Under the pieces are notes generated by a model that had not been told where the DNA came from, did not search any database, and worked only from the letters and a program-made list of their open reading frames with translations. A DNA stretch of 64,000 nt from Anthoceros angustus. Its lineage: Eukaryota; Streptophyta; Anthocerotopsida; Anthocerotales; Anthocerotaceae. Below, piece by piece: positions 43,359 through 54,756 of this stretch. The translations under genes were made by a program, and so were the position numbers. The stretch covers positions 186,001 to 250,000 of the forward strand of contig VJWM01000108.1 in the NCBI GenBank assembly GCA_010909165.1, written 5' to 3'. Position 1 is the first letter of the stretch; each line of letters starts with the position of its first letter.

Positions 43359-43400
43359 CATGCAGTACTGCTTACTACTCGCAAGACTCGCTTGCATGCA
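43359..43400 (+). promoter_or_regulatory. RY-core motifs upstream of the cupin gene
   Basis: CATGCA occurs at 43359-43364 and 43395-43400, 223-264 bp before the cupin ATG. CATGCA is the RY core bound by B3 factors at seed storage genes in flowering plants. A storage role here is inferred from motif plus gene family; short motifs can occur by chance. Confidence 0.3.
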
Positions 43401-43622
43401 TATGCGATCTTCTTAAAACACTCCACCGGAGTCCGACTCTGTTTAAGACTGGAATGGGTGCGCCAAACTGACACTGTTTCCGATCGACTGGGACTGCATG
43501 TTGCTTAGCCTGCCAGTACAAATGCCCCTCGCCCCTGCTGCTTCTTTCATCCGGCATTCCCATTCCAGCTTGTTTTTTCTGCCACCGGTTTGGATTGGAC
43601 AATCTAAAGCCACATTGTCGCC

Positions 43623-45389
43623 ATGGGTCGCTCTTTGGCGAATTTGGTGTTGGGCCTGCTCTTGGTTGCCTCCGTGGCCAGTGCCGTCCGTGAGGAGCTT
43701 CGTCTGGGCGAGCCGCAGGAGATCCTCCGGAGTGATGGAGGAAGTATAGAGGAGTGGGATGTCCGGGCTCTGAGGGACGCCAATGTCGCAGGAGCCAGGA
43801 TCACTCTCCGGCAGCGTGGCCTGTTCCTGCCCAAGTACTCTGATTCAGCGTGCATCGGATACGTTGAGGAAGGTATAACCAGTGTGAACGCAACTTGGGT
43901 CTTGATCTGCTCTGGATGAAGCTCCTGCAGCGTTCGTTGGCGTTGATGAATCCAATCCTCAACAAGCTGCGCATTACTTGTTTCCTCAATGTTGCTTGCA
44001 TCTGTGTCGGGTGGCGCAGGAGAAGGCATTGTGGGGATTCTGACTGGCTACTCCTTGGCTGAATCCTCTCGAGTGAGGCGCGTGAGGCGAGGTGATGTCG
44101 TCGCCTTCCCCCGAGGATTTGCCGGATGGTGGTACAACAGTGGCGATGGCGAGCTCCGCATCCTGGCCATCGCAGACACATCGGCATCACAGAACGGTGA
44201 ACACACTGTAAGTCGGTCCAGTTCCACCGTGTGCAGAGAATTCTGCTGTGCCTGAACTCCAGCAGGATTTTCAACACTCCTTTGATTGCTACCGCAGGCG
44301 TTCCATCTGATTGGCGGAGGAAGCGGCGAAAGCAGGAGGGAGAGGCGCCGGGAGCGACGTGAGTGGGAAGGTGAGGAACGTGGGCAGGAGCGATTCAGAG
44401 GCATCCTCCACGGCTTCAGCAGGGGACTCCTGGCCGACGCGTGGGACGTGGACGAGAGCAGAGTGGACGAGCTCCGGGAGAGCCAGAGGGGCGCTGGCAT
44501 CGTGTTGGCTGAACGCGAGATCAGGCTGCCCGAATTGGCCAACAGAGAAGAGGGCCGCAGCTTCTCCCGATCTGCCGAGCGGGCCGACCCCGACCTTCGC
44601 GAGTACGTTGCTGACGGAGAATTCGTGTACAACGTTCGAGAAGGATCCGCTGATGTGCGCGTCCGCGATGCTGGCTTCTACAACAGCGTCAACAGGTTCA
44701 AGCTGCCCATCCTGGAGGCCGTCGACCTGGGCCTCACATACGGCCGCATCGAGAGCGTACATCTCTTGAGACGCCCATCTCTTGGAACACCCATTTTCTT
44801 GGGATCTGCTTTGTCCAATGACACAGTCTGCTGGTCTGACAGATCCGTTTTTGTGGCCTGATTCGAATGCAGAACGCGATCGTGGCTCCCCAGTGGTCAC
44901 CCACGGGACACGAGATCGTGCACATCCTGAGGGGAAGTGCTGATCTTCAGATCGTGGGCAGCAGCGGCGAGCAGCTCGTCGACAGGGAAGTGAGGGAAGG
45001 TGACGCATATGTGGTACCTCGTTTCTATGCCCACGGTCTCCAGGCTGGTGACGAAGGCTTGGAATGGATCAGCTTTTACACCACCGACCAGTGAGTCTCC
45101 GATGCACGTTGCAAGTTGCAAGCTCTCATCTATTGTTGAGATTGCAAGGTGCGACTACACAGCCCATTTCAGAGCTGCTGTATAATCTGTGGGTTCTGGC
45201 CTTTGCAGGCCTCTTGTAGAAGCTCTTGCAGGCAGCACCTCCGTGCTGAGGAGGCTTCCGGAGGAAGTGGCAGCAGCAGCTTTCAACATTGATGTCGAGC
45301 AGGTCCGAGAAGCCAAGGAAACTCGGAGGGAGCTCGAGACTCTGTTGCTGCCAGCTGCAGGCCGCCGCCGTGAGAGGAGGCACGCCTGA
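43623..45389 (+). CDS. Vicilin-like (7S globulin-type) bicupin, secreted
   Basis: Storage-globulin-like protein of the secretory pathway. Five exons with GT-AG junctions: 43623-43872, 44020-44207, 44298-44756, 44873-45090, 45209-45389; 431 aa, no frame damage. Residues 1-21 (MGRSLANLVLGLLLVASVASA) are a signal peptide. The first cupin has LFLPKYSDSACIGYVEEGEG and GDVVAFPRGFAGWWYNSGDG. A linker rich in Arg/Glu (RRERRRERREWEGEERGQER) follows, as in vicilins. The second cupin has APQWSPTGHEIVHILRGSAD, REGDAYVVPRFYAHGLQAGD and the vicilin-type tail VLRRLPEEVAAAAFNIDVEQ. Exon 1 joins exon 2 through a split Gly codon, giving YVEEGEGIVG. In ferns such proteins are known from spores; tissue here is unknown. 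A relic of a second copy lies at 47590-47900. Confidence 0.93.
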
Positions 45390-46181
45390 CTAGAGCTCAG
45401 TTTCGACCTCACCCAGGGATAACCTGGTTCAATATATGCATGTAGCGCTCCAGTGATAAGAAGCCCCGAGCGATCTGGGATTGTTCTGTCAAGGTTTTGA
45501 TGTTGTCGGACCAGTGCATCTCACTCTAATGCCAAGGACACTGCAGTTAGCCACCCTTGTATGTTGACACAAGGATTCCAGACATCCTGCTGAGAATGTG
45601 TTGTAGCAGACTCGTTACATCCAGGCTCACATAGGGCTCCTGACCACTAGGCAGAGAGTCCCATTCTGCTATCAGCCTTAGATTACAAATTGGAAATACT
45701 TCACACACAATTGCCAAGAGGCCAACGACCTCAATATGACAACATATGGTGTCAACACTCTAGTAGGAATCGTCGTGTACGGTACCGCCTTCCAAATTCT
45801 CCCATGCTATCAAAGGCTCAACGGCTCCTACAAGGCTTCCGGTGTGTCAGCTGGCTCTCAGGAACCAGGTCCCATGACGGAAATACTATCCAACGCGAGA
45901 TGGTGTGTCCATGTACACCACCTACCTGACTACCAGGACACACCACCGACTACTTGAACACCATGATCAGCCTTTCGTGTTCAGCCGATGCCCCGTGCTC
46001 TTGCCGCCCAAGACAAACGTAGTTGTCCGAGACCACATCTCCTACGGCAGTGAGAGGGAGGAGCAGGGCATACTGATGAGAATGCACCTGCAGTGAGAGG
46101 AGGAGCAGCGCATAATGTTGCTCAATCAGATGCAAGGCAAAGCATTAGCTTCCTTTTACCCTTCCTCTAACCTGTTACCTG
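45390..46181. other. Spacer between cupin and F-box genes
   Basis: Begins with the cupin 3' UTR, whose CCCAGGGATAACCT and CGATCTGGGATTGTT segments recur at 47809 and 47869. No other gene recognised. Confidence 0.4.
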
Positions 46182-47444
46182 CTACCCTGACCTTGACCCA
46201 GCTGCCCTGACCTTGATCCACCCGCCAACTTGCAACCAAGGATCAAGGCAGTGAAGGCTTTTTCTCACAAAATCCTTGTAGGGCAAGGAGGGAAGCCAGC
46301 GCCAAGCTGGAGCTGCAGGCGTGTGTTGCAAATCAAAAGCCACGATCCTGTCAACCTTGTCCTGCATGATAAACACTTGATCCTCCCCTGCCACAGCCTT
46401 GTTGTCCAGGAAAGATCTGTCGCTGCGAGACCGGCCTTGCCCTCGGAAATGACTGAACATGGGAGCGGGCATGGCGTCCACCTCCCTCCAGGTCATGCAC
46501 GCGAAGTCCATTTCCCAGATCTGCAGACAGAATTCGTGAGGGATATCCGGCACCACGGCCACGCAAAGCAGCCGGTCCCGCACGTTGACGAGGTTGCAGC
46601 AGAAGACGTGCAAGACGTCGGGAGGCTTGCACACGGCCAACCAGCTCCACCTGGGGCTGGCCCCCTCCAGATCGTAGACCAGCAGGTTGGTGTCCGGGGT
46701 AAGGCAGTAGAGCACGGTGCCAACAAACACTCCCTGCTGCTCGGCCAGGAAAAAGTGGAAGTCCCCGCACTCGGGGATGGCGCAGCTTGTCACACTCCAG
46801 CTCCCGAGTGCGGAGTCGAACACAAACGTCTGGACGACATCGGCAAGATGCAGCCGCTGATCGTTCAGGGCCACCAGCTTGAAGCAGCCTGCCACGGCGT
46901 CCACCATCAGGCCCCGCACATGCCAGATCCGCATGTCTGAGTCCGGGAACGGCGGCAGGCAGGCCCAGGAGCGCAACACCGGGTTGCCCATGTGCGGGAA
47001 CACCATCTCCATCCCACCGGATTGCTCATGGTTTTGCTGCAAGCACAAACTCCCCACCAGGACGCCCCCGCCAGCGGACGCCGGTGTGAGCTCCAGAATT
47101 CCCGAAGTCACATCCGGTAGCTGAGATCGCAGCCATGGCGGGAGGTGGACCTGGTACCAGCGGTCGGAGGCGGGGTCGTAGGCGCAGGAGGCTAGGGCAA
47201 TCCCATCCCCGGGCTCGCAGAAGCCGGCCACGAACAGCATCCATTCCCGAGCTCCCGCTTGGGATTCCAGCCGCTCCTGCAACAAGCGCGGCGACTCCAC
47301 GGCCGCGTCCCATGCTTTGCACACTGCGCGCGACCGCACCAGGCTCACCAACGGCAGCCGGGCTTGGATCTTGGCTACCATTTCATCCGGCAGCTTCTTG
47401 CTGCAGGAAACCAGCTCCTCCGCATCCGTTGGGGACCCTAGCAT
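46182..47444 (-). CDS. F-box protein with kelch-like C-terminal region, intronless
   Basis: Probable substrate receptor of an SCF ubiquitin ligase. An intact 420-aa frame opens at 47444. The F-box is at residues about 15-58 (KKLPDEMVAKIQARLPLVSL, then VRSRAVCKAWDAAVESP), with the usual LP start and W in the last helix. The rest reads like an F-box-associated kelch-type propeller: CAYDPASDRWYQVHLPPWL, PVLRSWACLPPFPDSD, TFVFDSALGSWSVTS, LLVYDLEGASPRWSWLAVC, WEMDFACMTWREVDAMPAPM, WRWLPSLPYKD. Single exon, typical of plant F-box/kelch genes. It sits on the opposite strand between the complete cupin gene and the cupin relic. Confidence 0.88.
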   Translation of the reverse strand: MLGSPTDAEELVSCSKKLPDEMVAKIQARLPLVSLVRSRAVCKAWDAAVESPRLLQERLESQAGAREWMLFVAGFCEPGDGIALASCAYDPASDRWYQVHLPPWLRSQLPDVTSGILELTPASAGGGVLVGSLCLQQNHEQSGGMEMVFPHMGNPVLRSWACLPPFPDSDMRIWHVRGLMVDAVAGCFKLVALNDQRLHLADVVQTFVFDSALGSWSVTSCAIPECGDFHFFLAEQQGVFVGTVLYCLTPDTNLLVYDLEGASPRWSWLAVCKPPDVLHVFCCNLVNVRDRLLCVAVVPDIPHEFCLQIWEMDFACMTWREVDAMPAPMFSHFRGQGRSRSDRSFLDNKAVAGEDQVFIMQDKVDRIVAFDLQHTPAAPAWRWLPSLPYKDFVRKSLHCLDPWLQVGGWIKVRAAGSRSG

Positions 47445-47589
47445 TGCAATTTGCGGCTAAGGGGCTTCAAATGCAGGGTGGCTAAAGAGCTTCACATGCA
47501 GGGTTGCAAACGGGGGAACTTGCAACTTGCAACCACATTGCCAGCTTCAGCTTTGTATCTGACTGTAAGGAAGTGGGTTGTGGCATTTG

Positions 47590-47900
47590 CACGCCCCTTG
47601 TGTTCGAGCTCTGGCAAGCAGGACCTCCGTGAGGAAGGTCCCGGAGGAAGTGGCAGCAGCAGCTACAGACATCGATGTGAGCAGGTCCGAGAAGCTAGGG
47701 CAACTCGGAGGGAGTGTGAGGCTCTTATGCTGCCGGCTGCAGGCACCGTGAGAGGAGGAGTGCCTGAAATTCCTGATTCGAGCTTAGTTTCAATTTTCGA
47801 GGTCTGACCCAGGGATAACCTTGGATCTACATTTGTATGTAGTGCTGCAGTAATAATAAACCCCCAGCGATCTGGGATTGTTTTGCCAAGGTTTTGCTTG
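47590..47900 (+). pseudogene. Relic of a second cupin gene: last exon and 3' UTR
   Basis: Aligns with 45200-45500 of the intact cupin gene: GGAGGAAGTGGCAGCAGCAG, GAGCAGGTCCGAGAAG, ACTCGGAGGGAG, CTGCCGGCTGCAGGC, GTGAGAGGAGG, then the 3' UTR blocks CCCAGGGATAACCT and GCGATCTGGGATTGTTTTG. Small deletions shift the frame. No upstream exons were found, so it is what remains of a tandem duplicate, or a partial duplication. Confidence 0.85.
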
Positions 47901-48825
47901 TGCTGTACCAGCACTCTTGTTTTGGGGTGCGTCGTCACCTCACCTTCGGCATCCATAGCTGCTGCTGCTTCAAGATGTGTGCACCAGAGCTTGTGAGTTG
48001 TGCTGTGCACACCTACAAAGGCAACGCAAAGGAGCGCATTACCTTGCTTCTGGCTGAAGTGTCTGTTGTCCCGGAGCCCAGATGGCTTTGGGAGATGATT
48101 TCTGAGCTATAGTGGGTAGAGCGCATTATCCAGCACATCCAGGTACTGATCCGAGTGATGAGCATTTTTTAAGTTGACCGTGTTCTCTATTTCCTGTTAT
48201 GTCAGCAGGAGAGGCTTTCTGAGGCCGTTGGAGCTCTAGAATCTCTGCCGCAGACAGACTCTGCCATTTCTCAGGTGTCTGTTTTACTTTGCGCTGAAAC
48301 TATGTACAAAAAAGAAGGATTTGGTTGTGGGCAATGAGTTCACAATTCGCTTCTACGCCACTTCCCAGAGTAGGAGAAATTATGTCTCTCGGTATCAGTA
48401 TTTGCCAAGTAGTTTTGCTGATTGTATCTTTAGCTGATGCCAATTGTTCAGGTAGACCTTGCGCAACCAGTAAGTCATTTCCTGGATGCTGTTATGAAGG
48501 ACTTGAAGAATGGCCAGGTCTTTTCTGCCATTTCAGAGGGTTTGTGCTGTCAATATTTTCTTCTTCCCCTGTGGTCCCCCTGTCCTGCTCCAAGTACTGC
48601 TCAAATTTGGTGCGAGCTCCCTTACCCTTCCCCGCCTCACCCACAATAGGGTCCCTCTTCCGACCACCCTGCCTTGAACCATCTGCAACAACCCGCCTCC
48701 CTCTTTGTCCTGCAACCTGCTCCCTGTATCCATACAGAACCAGAACCGCTTGGCCAAGTTATTGCTGTGCACTCACTTTGAACAACAGCAGAAAATAGCT
48801 GAAGGTTAGGAAAGGCAAGCTTAGG
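47901..48825 (+). other. Region with possible small exons, unassigned
   Basis: Short open stretches bounded by plausible splice sites, for example ERLSEAVGALESLPQTDSAI after TCAGCAG and before GTGTCTG (48210-48275), and VDLAQPVSHFLDAVMKDLKN (about 48452-48512). I cannot assign a family, and no continuous gene model was built. Confidence 0.25.
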
Positions 48826-48829
48826 GATG

Positions 48830-49510
48830 AAAATGACGGGCTTGTGGGAATTGGGAAGGACGAGGAAGGGTCAGAGCGTATCCGAGCGTAGTGGAAGTAA
48901 GAAAAAGAAACTGAATGGTTTGGATGGCTCTGATGTTGAAGAAGTGATGCTGCAGAGTGGAGCTGATGGGTCGGAGGAGATGGGCACCCTGATGCCCTCG
49001 AGGATGACGAAATGGCTTCAGCTGAGCTCGGGGAGGATGCGAGTGATGAGGAGGTGCCGGGGGAGGTTGGTGTAGTGGTTGAAGCAGGGTGGTGTTCGGA
49101 TGGAGCAGAGTCAGCATTGACTGCGAAGTACGTCCCACCACACCGCGACAGCCTGCAGAGAAAAAAAATGACCGAAACAATCGGTTGCAGAATCGTGTAA
49201 GAGGTGGGTTCCTGGTAGGACAGTGGCAATTTCCTTTAAGCTCGCTGAACGGGTGTTGGTAATTTTGTGGTGAAGGGCTGCTGAATCGCCTGACCGAATA
49301 TATTGTGGAGCCCATTGTTTCAGAGCTGGCATCCATGTTCCAGGTGCCCATGATTTCTTCAATGCAGCTAGTGATTCACCCGAACTTGACTGCGCAAAAT
49401 TTTGTCTAACTGAGCCAAACAAGAGCTGCATTGTAGGTGCATGGTGGGCGTGTTATTGGGGACTCCATAATCAAGGAGGTTGTGGAGGCATGTTGTAGTG
49501 GTCCCCGTCG
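48830..49510 (+). pseudogene. Relic of a NOM1/SGD1-type nucleolar MIF4G gene
   Basis: Successive fragments match the N-terminal half of plant nucleolar MIF4G-domain protein 1: an acidic tract DALEDDEMASAELGEDASDE, then ALTAKYVPPHRDS (about 49120), LLNRLTEYIVEPIVSELASM (about 49280, the RGLLNRLSEANVESI-like segment) and VIGDSIIKEVVEACCSGPRR (about 49450, the QIIGDEVLASCSGGP-like segment). Frames differ between the blocks, partly from introns; one frameshift in the acidic tract near 48990 is not explained by splicing. The C-terminal two-thirds of the gene is absent. Assignment is by remembered family motifs. Confidence 0.55.
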
Positions 49511-49548
49511 TCACACTCTGCGTCTGAAGTGAAGAAACGGGAACAACA

Positions 49549-49968
49549 TCAGGAAATGGACAGCCTTGCTTTGAGGAGACTCTCCCTCCTGCTCATTTCC
49601 ATGTGGCTTAGCTTTTTACGTACCAATTGGTCGATTCTTCGGTAAGCCATCTTCGCAGTCTCGCCTAACTTCATCTTGAAGTGTGTCAGCTCGGAGATCT
49701 TCTCATCCGTGCTTGCAGGAAACTGCAGCCAGAAGATGTCTAACATCTCTTCGATGGGATCGTGCCCACTGGGTGACACTGCTCTGTCTGCAGTGGTTCC
49801 TTCGGAGCTCGAACTACTACTCACTAGTCCTCCAGATGTGCCGCTCAACAACCTCGCCTTGTGCTCTCGATAGCACGCCAATGCAGGATCCCTACTTTTT
49901 CTCCCCGAATGCCTCTTTTGTTTAACCATGAGACATCGAGGTGTGGAAATATTGTCAATAAAATTCAA
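49549..49968 (-). mobile_element. Retrotransposon gag-like fragment
   Basis: A 139-codon minus-strand frame ends with ISELTHFKMKLGETAKMAYR and RIDQLVRKK, resembling the C-terminal half of a gypsy or copia gag. No adjacent pol text. Confidence 0.4.
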
Positions 49969-49969
49969 G

Positions 49970-50865
49970 TTTTGATGAAGGGGAATGGTTTTGAGTGTAC
50001 TCTGCGTGGTATTTTTAGCACCCGTTTCCTACAAACCCTCAAATTCAACGTTTCAAACCTAACAAGATCGACCAATGTAGGACAACATACGTTGAGCCAC
50101 ATACTAGTAGTACAAAGGAATAGCCCAAGTGTGCTAGCTTTGAAACCTGCACAAAGTACGGAAAACGAAGTAGGAGCACCTTCTCGCTTGATCTGGATTC
50201 AATGCGCATTTTTCTCATACATTAGTTGCCTTAGCAGACATGCTTGTTTAAAATGGCGGGACTTGCTCCCGCCACACATGGAAAGAGTAGGTTCTGACTC
50301 TTTGAAGTTGAATGGAATCCAACAAAGTTTTGATAACACTATTCTTTTCGATGTCTTCCGGGTTGTATTAATTCAACATAGATGGATGAGATTCAGAAGG
50401 TTTGAGACGGGGTAAGCAAGTTGTGTGAAGCTGAGGAATTTTGACCATTGTGTGGGACATATATAGTAAATGCGCAGCCTATGAAAGGGCCTTTGACAAC
50501 CTGGAGTATGTAAGAGTTGGAAGCGGTGAAAGGGTCCCTTGACAGCCTGAACTATATTATTAATAATTGGAAGCGATATGAGGGCATCTTCAAAGGTAGC
50601 TCGTGCGACAAGATTTTCTCCAACATTGACGTTGGAGACAATGCTGTCAGTGATAAAACTATTCATTCAACTATTGTAAAAAAAAACTAGTTTTTACTTC
50701 TTATGACAACAAAGTGGTCTATCCCTATCAAAAGCCATAAGGGCTTATGACGAAGTTGTTGCATATATTTTTTACTAAAGATAACTTCATCATTACTGGT
50801 AGAATATTAATTATCATTAACAAGGCCCACATGTATGTAAGAAATTACCTTGGATTTAAATTAAC
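49970..50865. other. Gene-free region with a small duplication
   Basis: Nothing coding recognised. GAAAGGG(C/T)C..TTGACA.CCTG and TTGGAAGCG recur about 45 bp apart (50483-50526 and 50528-50573). Confidence 0.3.
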
Positions 50866-50869
50866 AAGC

Positions 50870-51225
50870 TAAGAGCTTAGTGTTAGAGAGGATTTGCTTA
50901 GGGCTTAAGAAAGCTTGTCTCCTTAAGGGTTACTTGGAAGAGAAGTACGCCTCCCTATATAAGGGATGAGGATAGCCTTAGAGATTCATTCCACTTTTTC
51001 TTAGCACTCCAGTAACTGTCCTGAGAGAAAGGAGGTTGGTTCCTTGAGGAAGGCCTTTGGTGCCTAGAGGCTTCGCGAGTCTAGAGTGTGAGCGAGAGAT
51101 TTGAGAAGGAGATCATGGTAAGAGACCACTTAGTAGAGAGCTTTGAGAGATTTGAGAAGGAGATCATGGGAAGAGACCACTTAGTAGAGAGCTTTGAGAA
51201 GGAGATCGTGTGAAGAGAGCTTTAA
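50870..51225 (+). mobile_element. Solo LTR-like promoter region with 58-bp tandem repeat
   Basis: CCCTATATAAGGGATGAGG (about 50953) is a strong TATA box in a setting typical of plant LTRs. Downstream, AGAAGGAGATCATGG(T/G)AAGAGACCAC and TTAGTAGAGAGCTTTGAGA repeat 2.6 times at 51095-51215. No primer-binding site or coding region follows. Confidence 0.4.
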
Positions 51226-51754
51226 AAAAAAATGTCTTATCTAATCAGAAGCATTTAGTACATGCTGCATATCCTTGCTCATGTTTGCACAAGAGTAGAC
51301 CGATCCGATATATGTATGTGACCGACCTAATTAGCTTGAAAAAAGGTTTACCTAGGACATATGTATTAGGTAACCTACCTACATACATAGGAGAAAGGAA
51401 GGCACTTTATTGTACATATAAGTAAACTACCTAGCGATGGGGTGGGAAAGAGGGGCATTTCAAAACGCTTGTTTCTCGTCGTCCGAGTGACTAGAACAGC
51501 AGTCTAGAACAGACGTAATCGCGAGGCGCCAAAAGAGTTTAGGAAGTCTTATGTGGTTGCAGGGGAGCGGGGAAGAGCCGCAGGAGGTGGCATCACTCCC
51601 ATCCCGGCGTCGATGGGCGCCGTGGGGCCGGCGTGCCAGGCCTGCCGCTGCTGCTCCTGCTCCTGTCGTCTCGGTGGCCGCCTGCGGCATCAGCACCAGG
51701 AGCCGCTCGGAACTCACGCCTCGTAGCTGCAAGCAGGAAAGCCACCCTTAGGCG

Positions 51755-54700
51755 ATGGTAGGCAATGTGGCAATAGCGGGGGGGCATGCCCTAGGCCCCG
51801 ATGCCACTCACGTCCCGCAGGTGCACTTGCGCTGGCAAGAAGATGTCTCGGCCCCGGCGCCGGGACTGCGCTGGCGCCGAGGCTCCCCTCCGCAGGGGCT
51901 TAAGAATCTAGGCAACACTTGCTACCTCAACAGCGTGCTGCAGTGCCTCACCTACACTCCTCCACTGGCCAACTACTGCCTTCTCAGCTCCCATTCTAGT
52001 CTCTGTGAGTGGCTGTTGCGTGCTCTCTTCTGCCGGCTCTCGTGCTAGGTTTGGGGGAGAGCGCGGATGGGTGACCATTGTTTGTGCATGCATGCGCAGG
52101 TGCAACGGTCAATCCGCAGGAGGTGCAGAATCAATGCCCCTTCTGCTACTTGGAGAAAAGGATTGCCCGCTCCCTCACGCATGACTTAAGCGTGGATGCG
52201 CCGGTGAAGATTAGTAACCGGCTGCGCTTGTTTGCTACCCAATTTAGGAGTGGGCGGCAGGAGGACGCGCACGAGTTTCTGCGCTGCGCGATTGAGGCCT
52301 GCAATAATTCTTGCATCCAGGTCTTGAAGAAAGTTCTGGCGCTGGCTCCTGGTAGAATTGTTGCCAAGCAACGAGACGGGGGTGGAGTTAAGGAGGAGCC
52401 TCACACGGTTGTGAAGGAGATTTTTGGGGGTGTGCTTCAGAGCCAGGTCAAGTGCTTGTCTTGTGAGGCGGAGTCGAACAAGAGAGATGAGATCATGGAT
52501 CTGAGCTTGGATCTTGGGCGTTTGAGTTCACTCAAAGAGGCGCTTTGTAGCTTTTTCCAGCCTGAAGTACTTGATGCGGACAACAAGTACCGCTGCTGCA
52601 AGTAAGGGGCACGTCCTGGTGCCTTGCAGGTGCCAGAAATTTGCCTTTTTTTTGCTGATTTCCTTACCTCCCGCTTCTTCCAACATATTGCTCTTCTACT
52701 TGCAGCTGCAAAAGTCTTTCGGCAGCTCGGAAGCAAATGTCTGTCTTCAAAGCTCCGAACGTACTTGTCATCCAGTTCAAGGTTCGAACCTCATTCCCGC
52801 TCTGGTGCCGGATGAGTGACGTGCATCGATGGCCGGGACTGAATTGTTTTTGTCAATGCAGAGGTTCGAAAACTTTTTGGGGGGAAAAATTGATCGGCAT
52901 ATACAGTTTGATGAACGGCTTGGCCTGGCAGGGCACATGTGCAAGGCTAGCAAGGTGCCTGAACCTGATTTGCAATGGATTGCTGGTATCTGCCGAGTGA
53001 GTGTAGAATGAGAGGAGTCTGAAGGATGTTGAAAATGAGACCATGTAATACATTCATGTAATACCAGGTGACGACGTGTTTTCCAGGATGCCCGACCGGA
53101 GTACTCACTCTATGGTGTCATCGTGCATTCTGGGGGCACTCAGGATTCTGGTCACTACTATGCGTACGTCAAGGTGGGCGCCTTTATTCCCTTTGTGTGG
53201 TTCCATGTCTGAAGTGTGTTGGCATGTTATGGCTTCTTCTGTCCGGATGCTGTGAGCTTTCTATTACTCAAGCTTGATCTGCTCTGGTACTCCAGGATAT
53301 AGGAGGAGAGTGGTATTGTTGTGATGACTCAAGTGTCACAACCACAAGTATCCAAAATGTGCTGTCAGAGAGGGCGTATGTGCTCTTCTATGCGAGGATG
53401 AATGCTGGGGTCAAGAAAGTGCCAGCAGTTGCGCCAACCTGTGGTGCTGTTCTGTCTTCGCCACCCTCCGTGCAAGATATACGTGTTGCTCAGTCAGACA
53501 ATCGCTTGGAGCAGGGGATGTCGCTGTCCTCTGTGAAACCTAAGGTTTCTGTTAACAATGGGGGTGTCAGTGTGGTCTCATCTGTGGGAAAGCCCCAGGT
53601 TCTGCTCTCACGGTCAGATAATGTGGAAGGAAGAGAATCATCTGGCAAGGCTTTGTCACCAATGATGACAGACAGCCAGACTGGAAATGGAGGTGGCGTT
53701 ATTTTTGAGAATGGGGACAGGCAGTCTGCCCTCAATGGCTGTCTGAGTACAGAGAAAGATAGTATGGAATCCTCTGCTGTCACCAACGGCACCCCCCACG
53801 ACTTTCCCTCGAGAAGCATAGCAAATGGTCTGCTTGATCTGGCAGCAATGGCTACTTCACCGTCTGTGAACACATCATCTTCCTCATCTACTCAGTCTCT
53901 GATCACTGGTAATCCTGCATCAGCATGCTCTCGCTCCAGTAGTGGCGAAAACAAAATCAAAGTTGACTGGAGAGTAAAGCAGAAGCGCAGTGTGCACGTT
54001 ACTGGCTGTGAAGCTCTGCAGACGCTTACAAAGCATTCAAGGCTCGACAGCAATCTGCAACCTCAGGGCACAGTGTCAGGGATGACTGGCACCCTCTCGA
54101 CTTTGACGGAGGTCGACAAAGGATCAAATGGAGAGAACGAGAGGGAAGCAACAGGTCTTGATGGGCTTAAGCGGAGGTATAGAATTTTGTTGAAAATTTT
54201 GTGCATGAGATATGTGAAGCACTTTGCACGGGTATTAACATTGGAATAAACTTGCAGGCTTGAAGATGAGGGTCGACAGAATTTGATCCAATCAGAGTGG
54301 GTGGAAGCTTTGAGGAGCAATTTGAGGGCAGCAAAGAAGCATCGACTAGCGGGCCAAAGTTGTAGGACTGCGGAAGAGAAGTTGAGGATGAGGTGAGGGC
54401 CGGGATCAGAGCAGCATTTGATTTGTGGTAGTCGCTCGCTTACATCTCACTTGGCTTACTGGGTTGCTCCAGATACGGGTTCAGTCAAATTCAGTGTGGT
54501 TGCTGGGTAGTGTTGGTCAAAGGCACTCGTCATCATCCCCACAGAATTCTTGGTCAAGTCGCATAAGTAAGCATCTTGTCCAATAGCTTGGTGAGTAGAC
54601 AGACATGCCTATCTCACTCTAACACTTGTGTTGGCTTTTTGCAGGAAGCAAATAGTTGATGACGTTCAGGAGAAGATGATGGGGACAGTCCCCAGAGCTC

Positions 54701-54756
54701 TGAAGGAGAGGCTGGTGGGAGACTTGCAGGCGTTTTTCCGCTGCCAATCTGGCTAG
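51755..54756 (+). CDS. Ubiquitin-specific protease (UBP23/USP36-USP42 type)
   Basis: Cysteine protease that removes ubiquitin from proteins. Eight exons with GT-AG junctions: 51755-52004, 52100-52601, 52706-52781, 52862-52996, 53087-53173, 53296-54176, 54258-54392, 54645-54756; 725 aa, all phases consistent. The Cys box [20 protein letters not shown] puts the nucleophile at Cys56. Then come [27 protein letters not shown], the Cys pairs VKCLSCEAE and [35 protein letters not shown], and the His box [16 protein letters not shown] (His344) followed by [13 protein letters not shown]. The 330-residue tail is Ser-rich and unlike known domains, ending in a charged helix. The start is uncertain: Met at 51755 is in frame, but an upstream exon may exist, because CACGTCCCGCAG before 51821 could be an acceptor and an open stretch with Met lies at 51551-51751. 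Confidence 0.92.

Noticed and set aside
46230-46940. 236-codon plus-strand frame
   Set aside because: Antisense shadow of the intact F-box gene.
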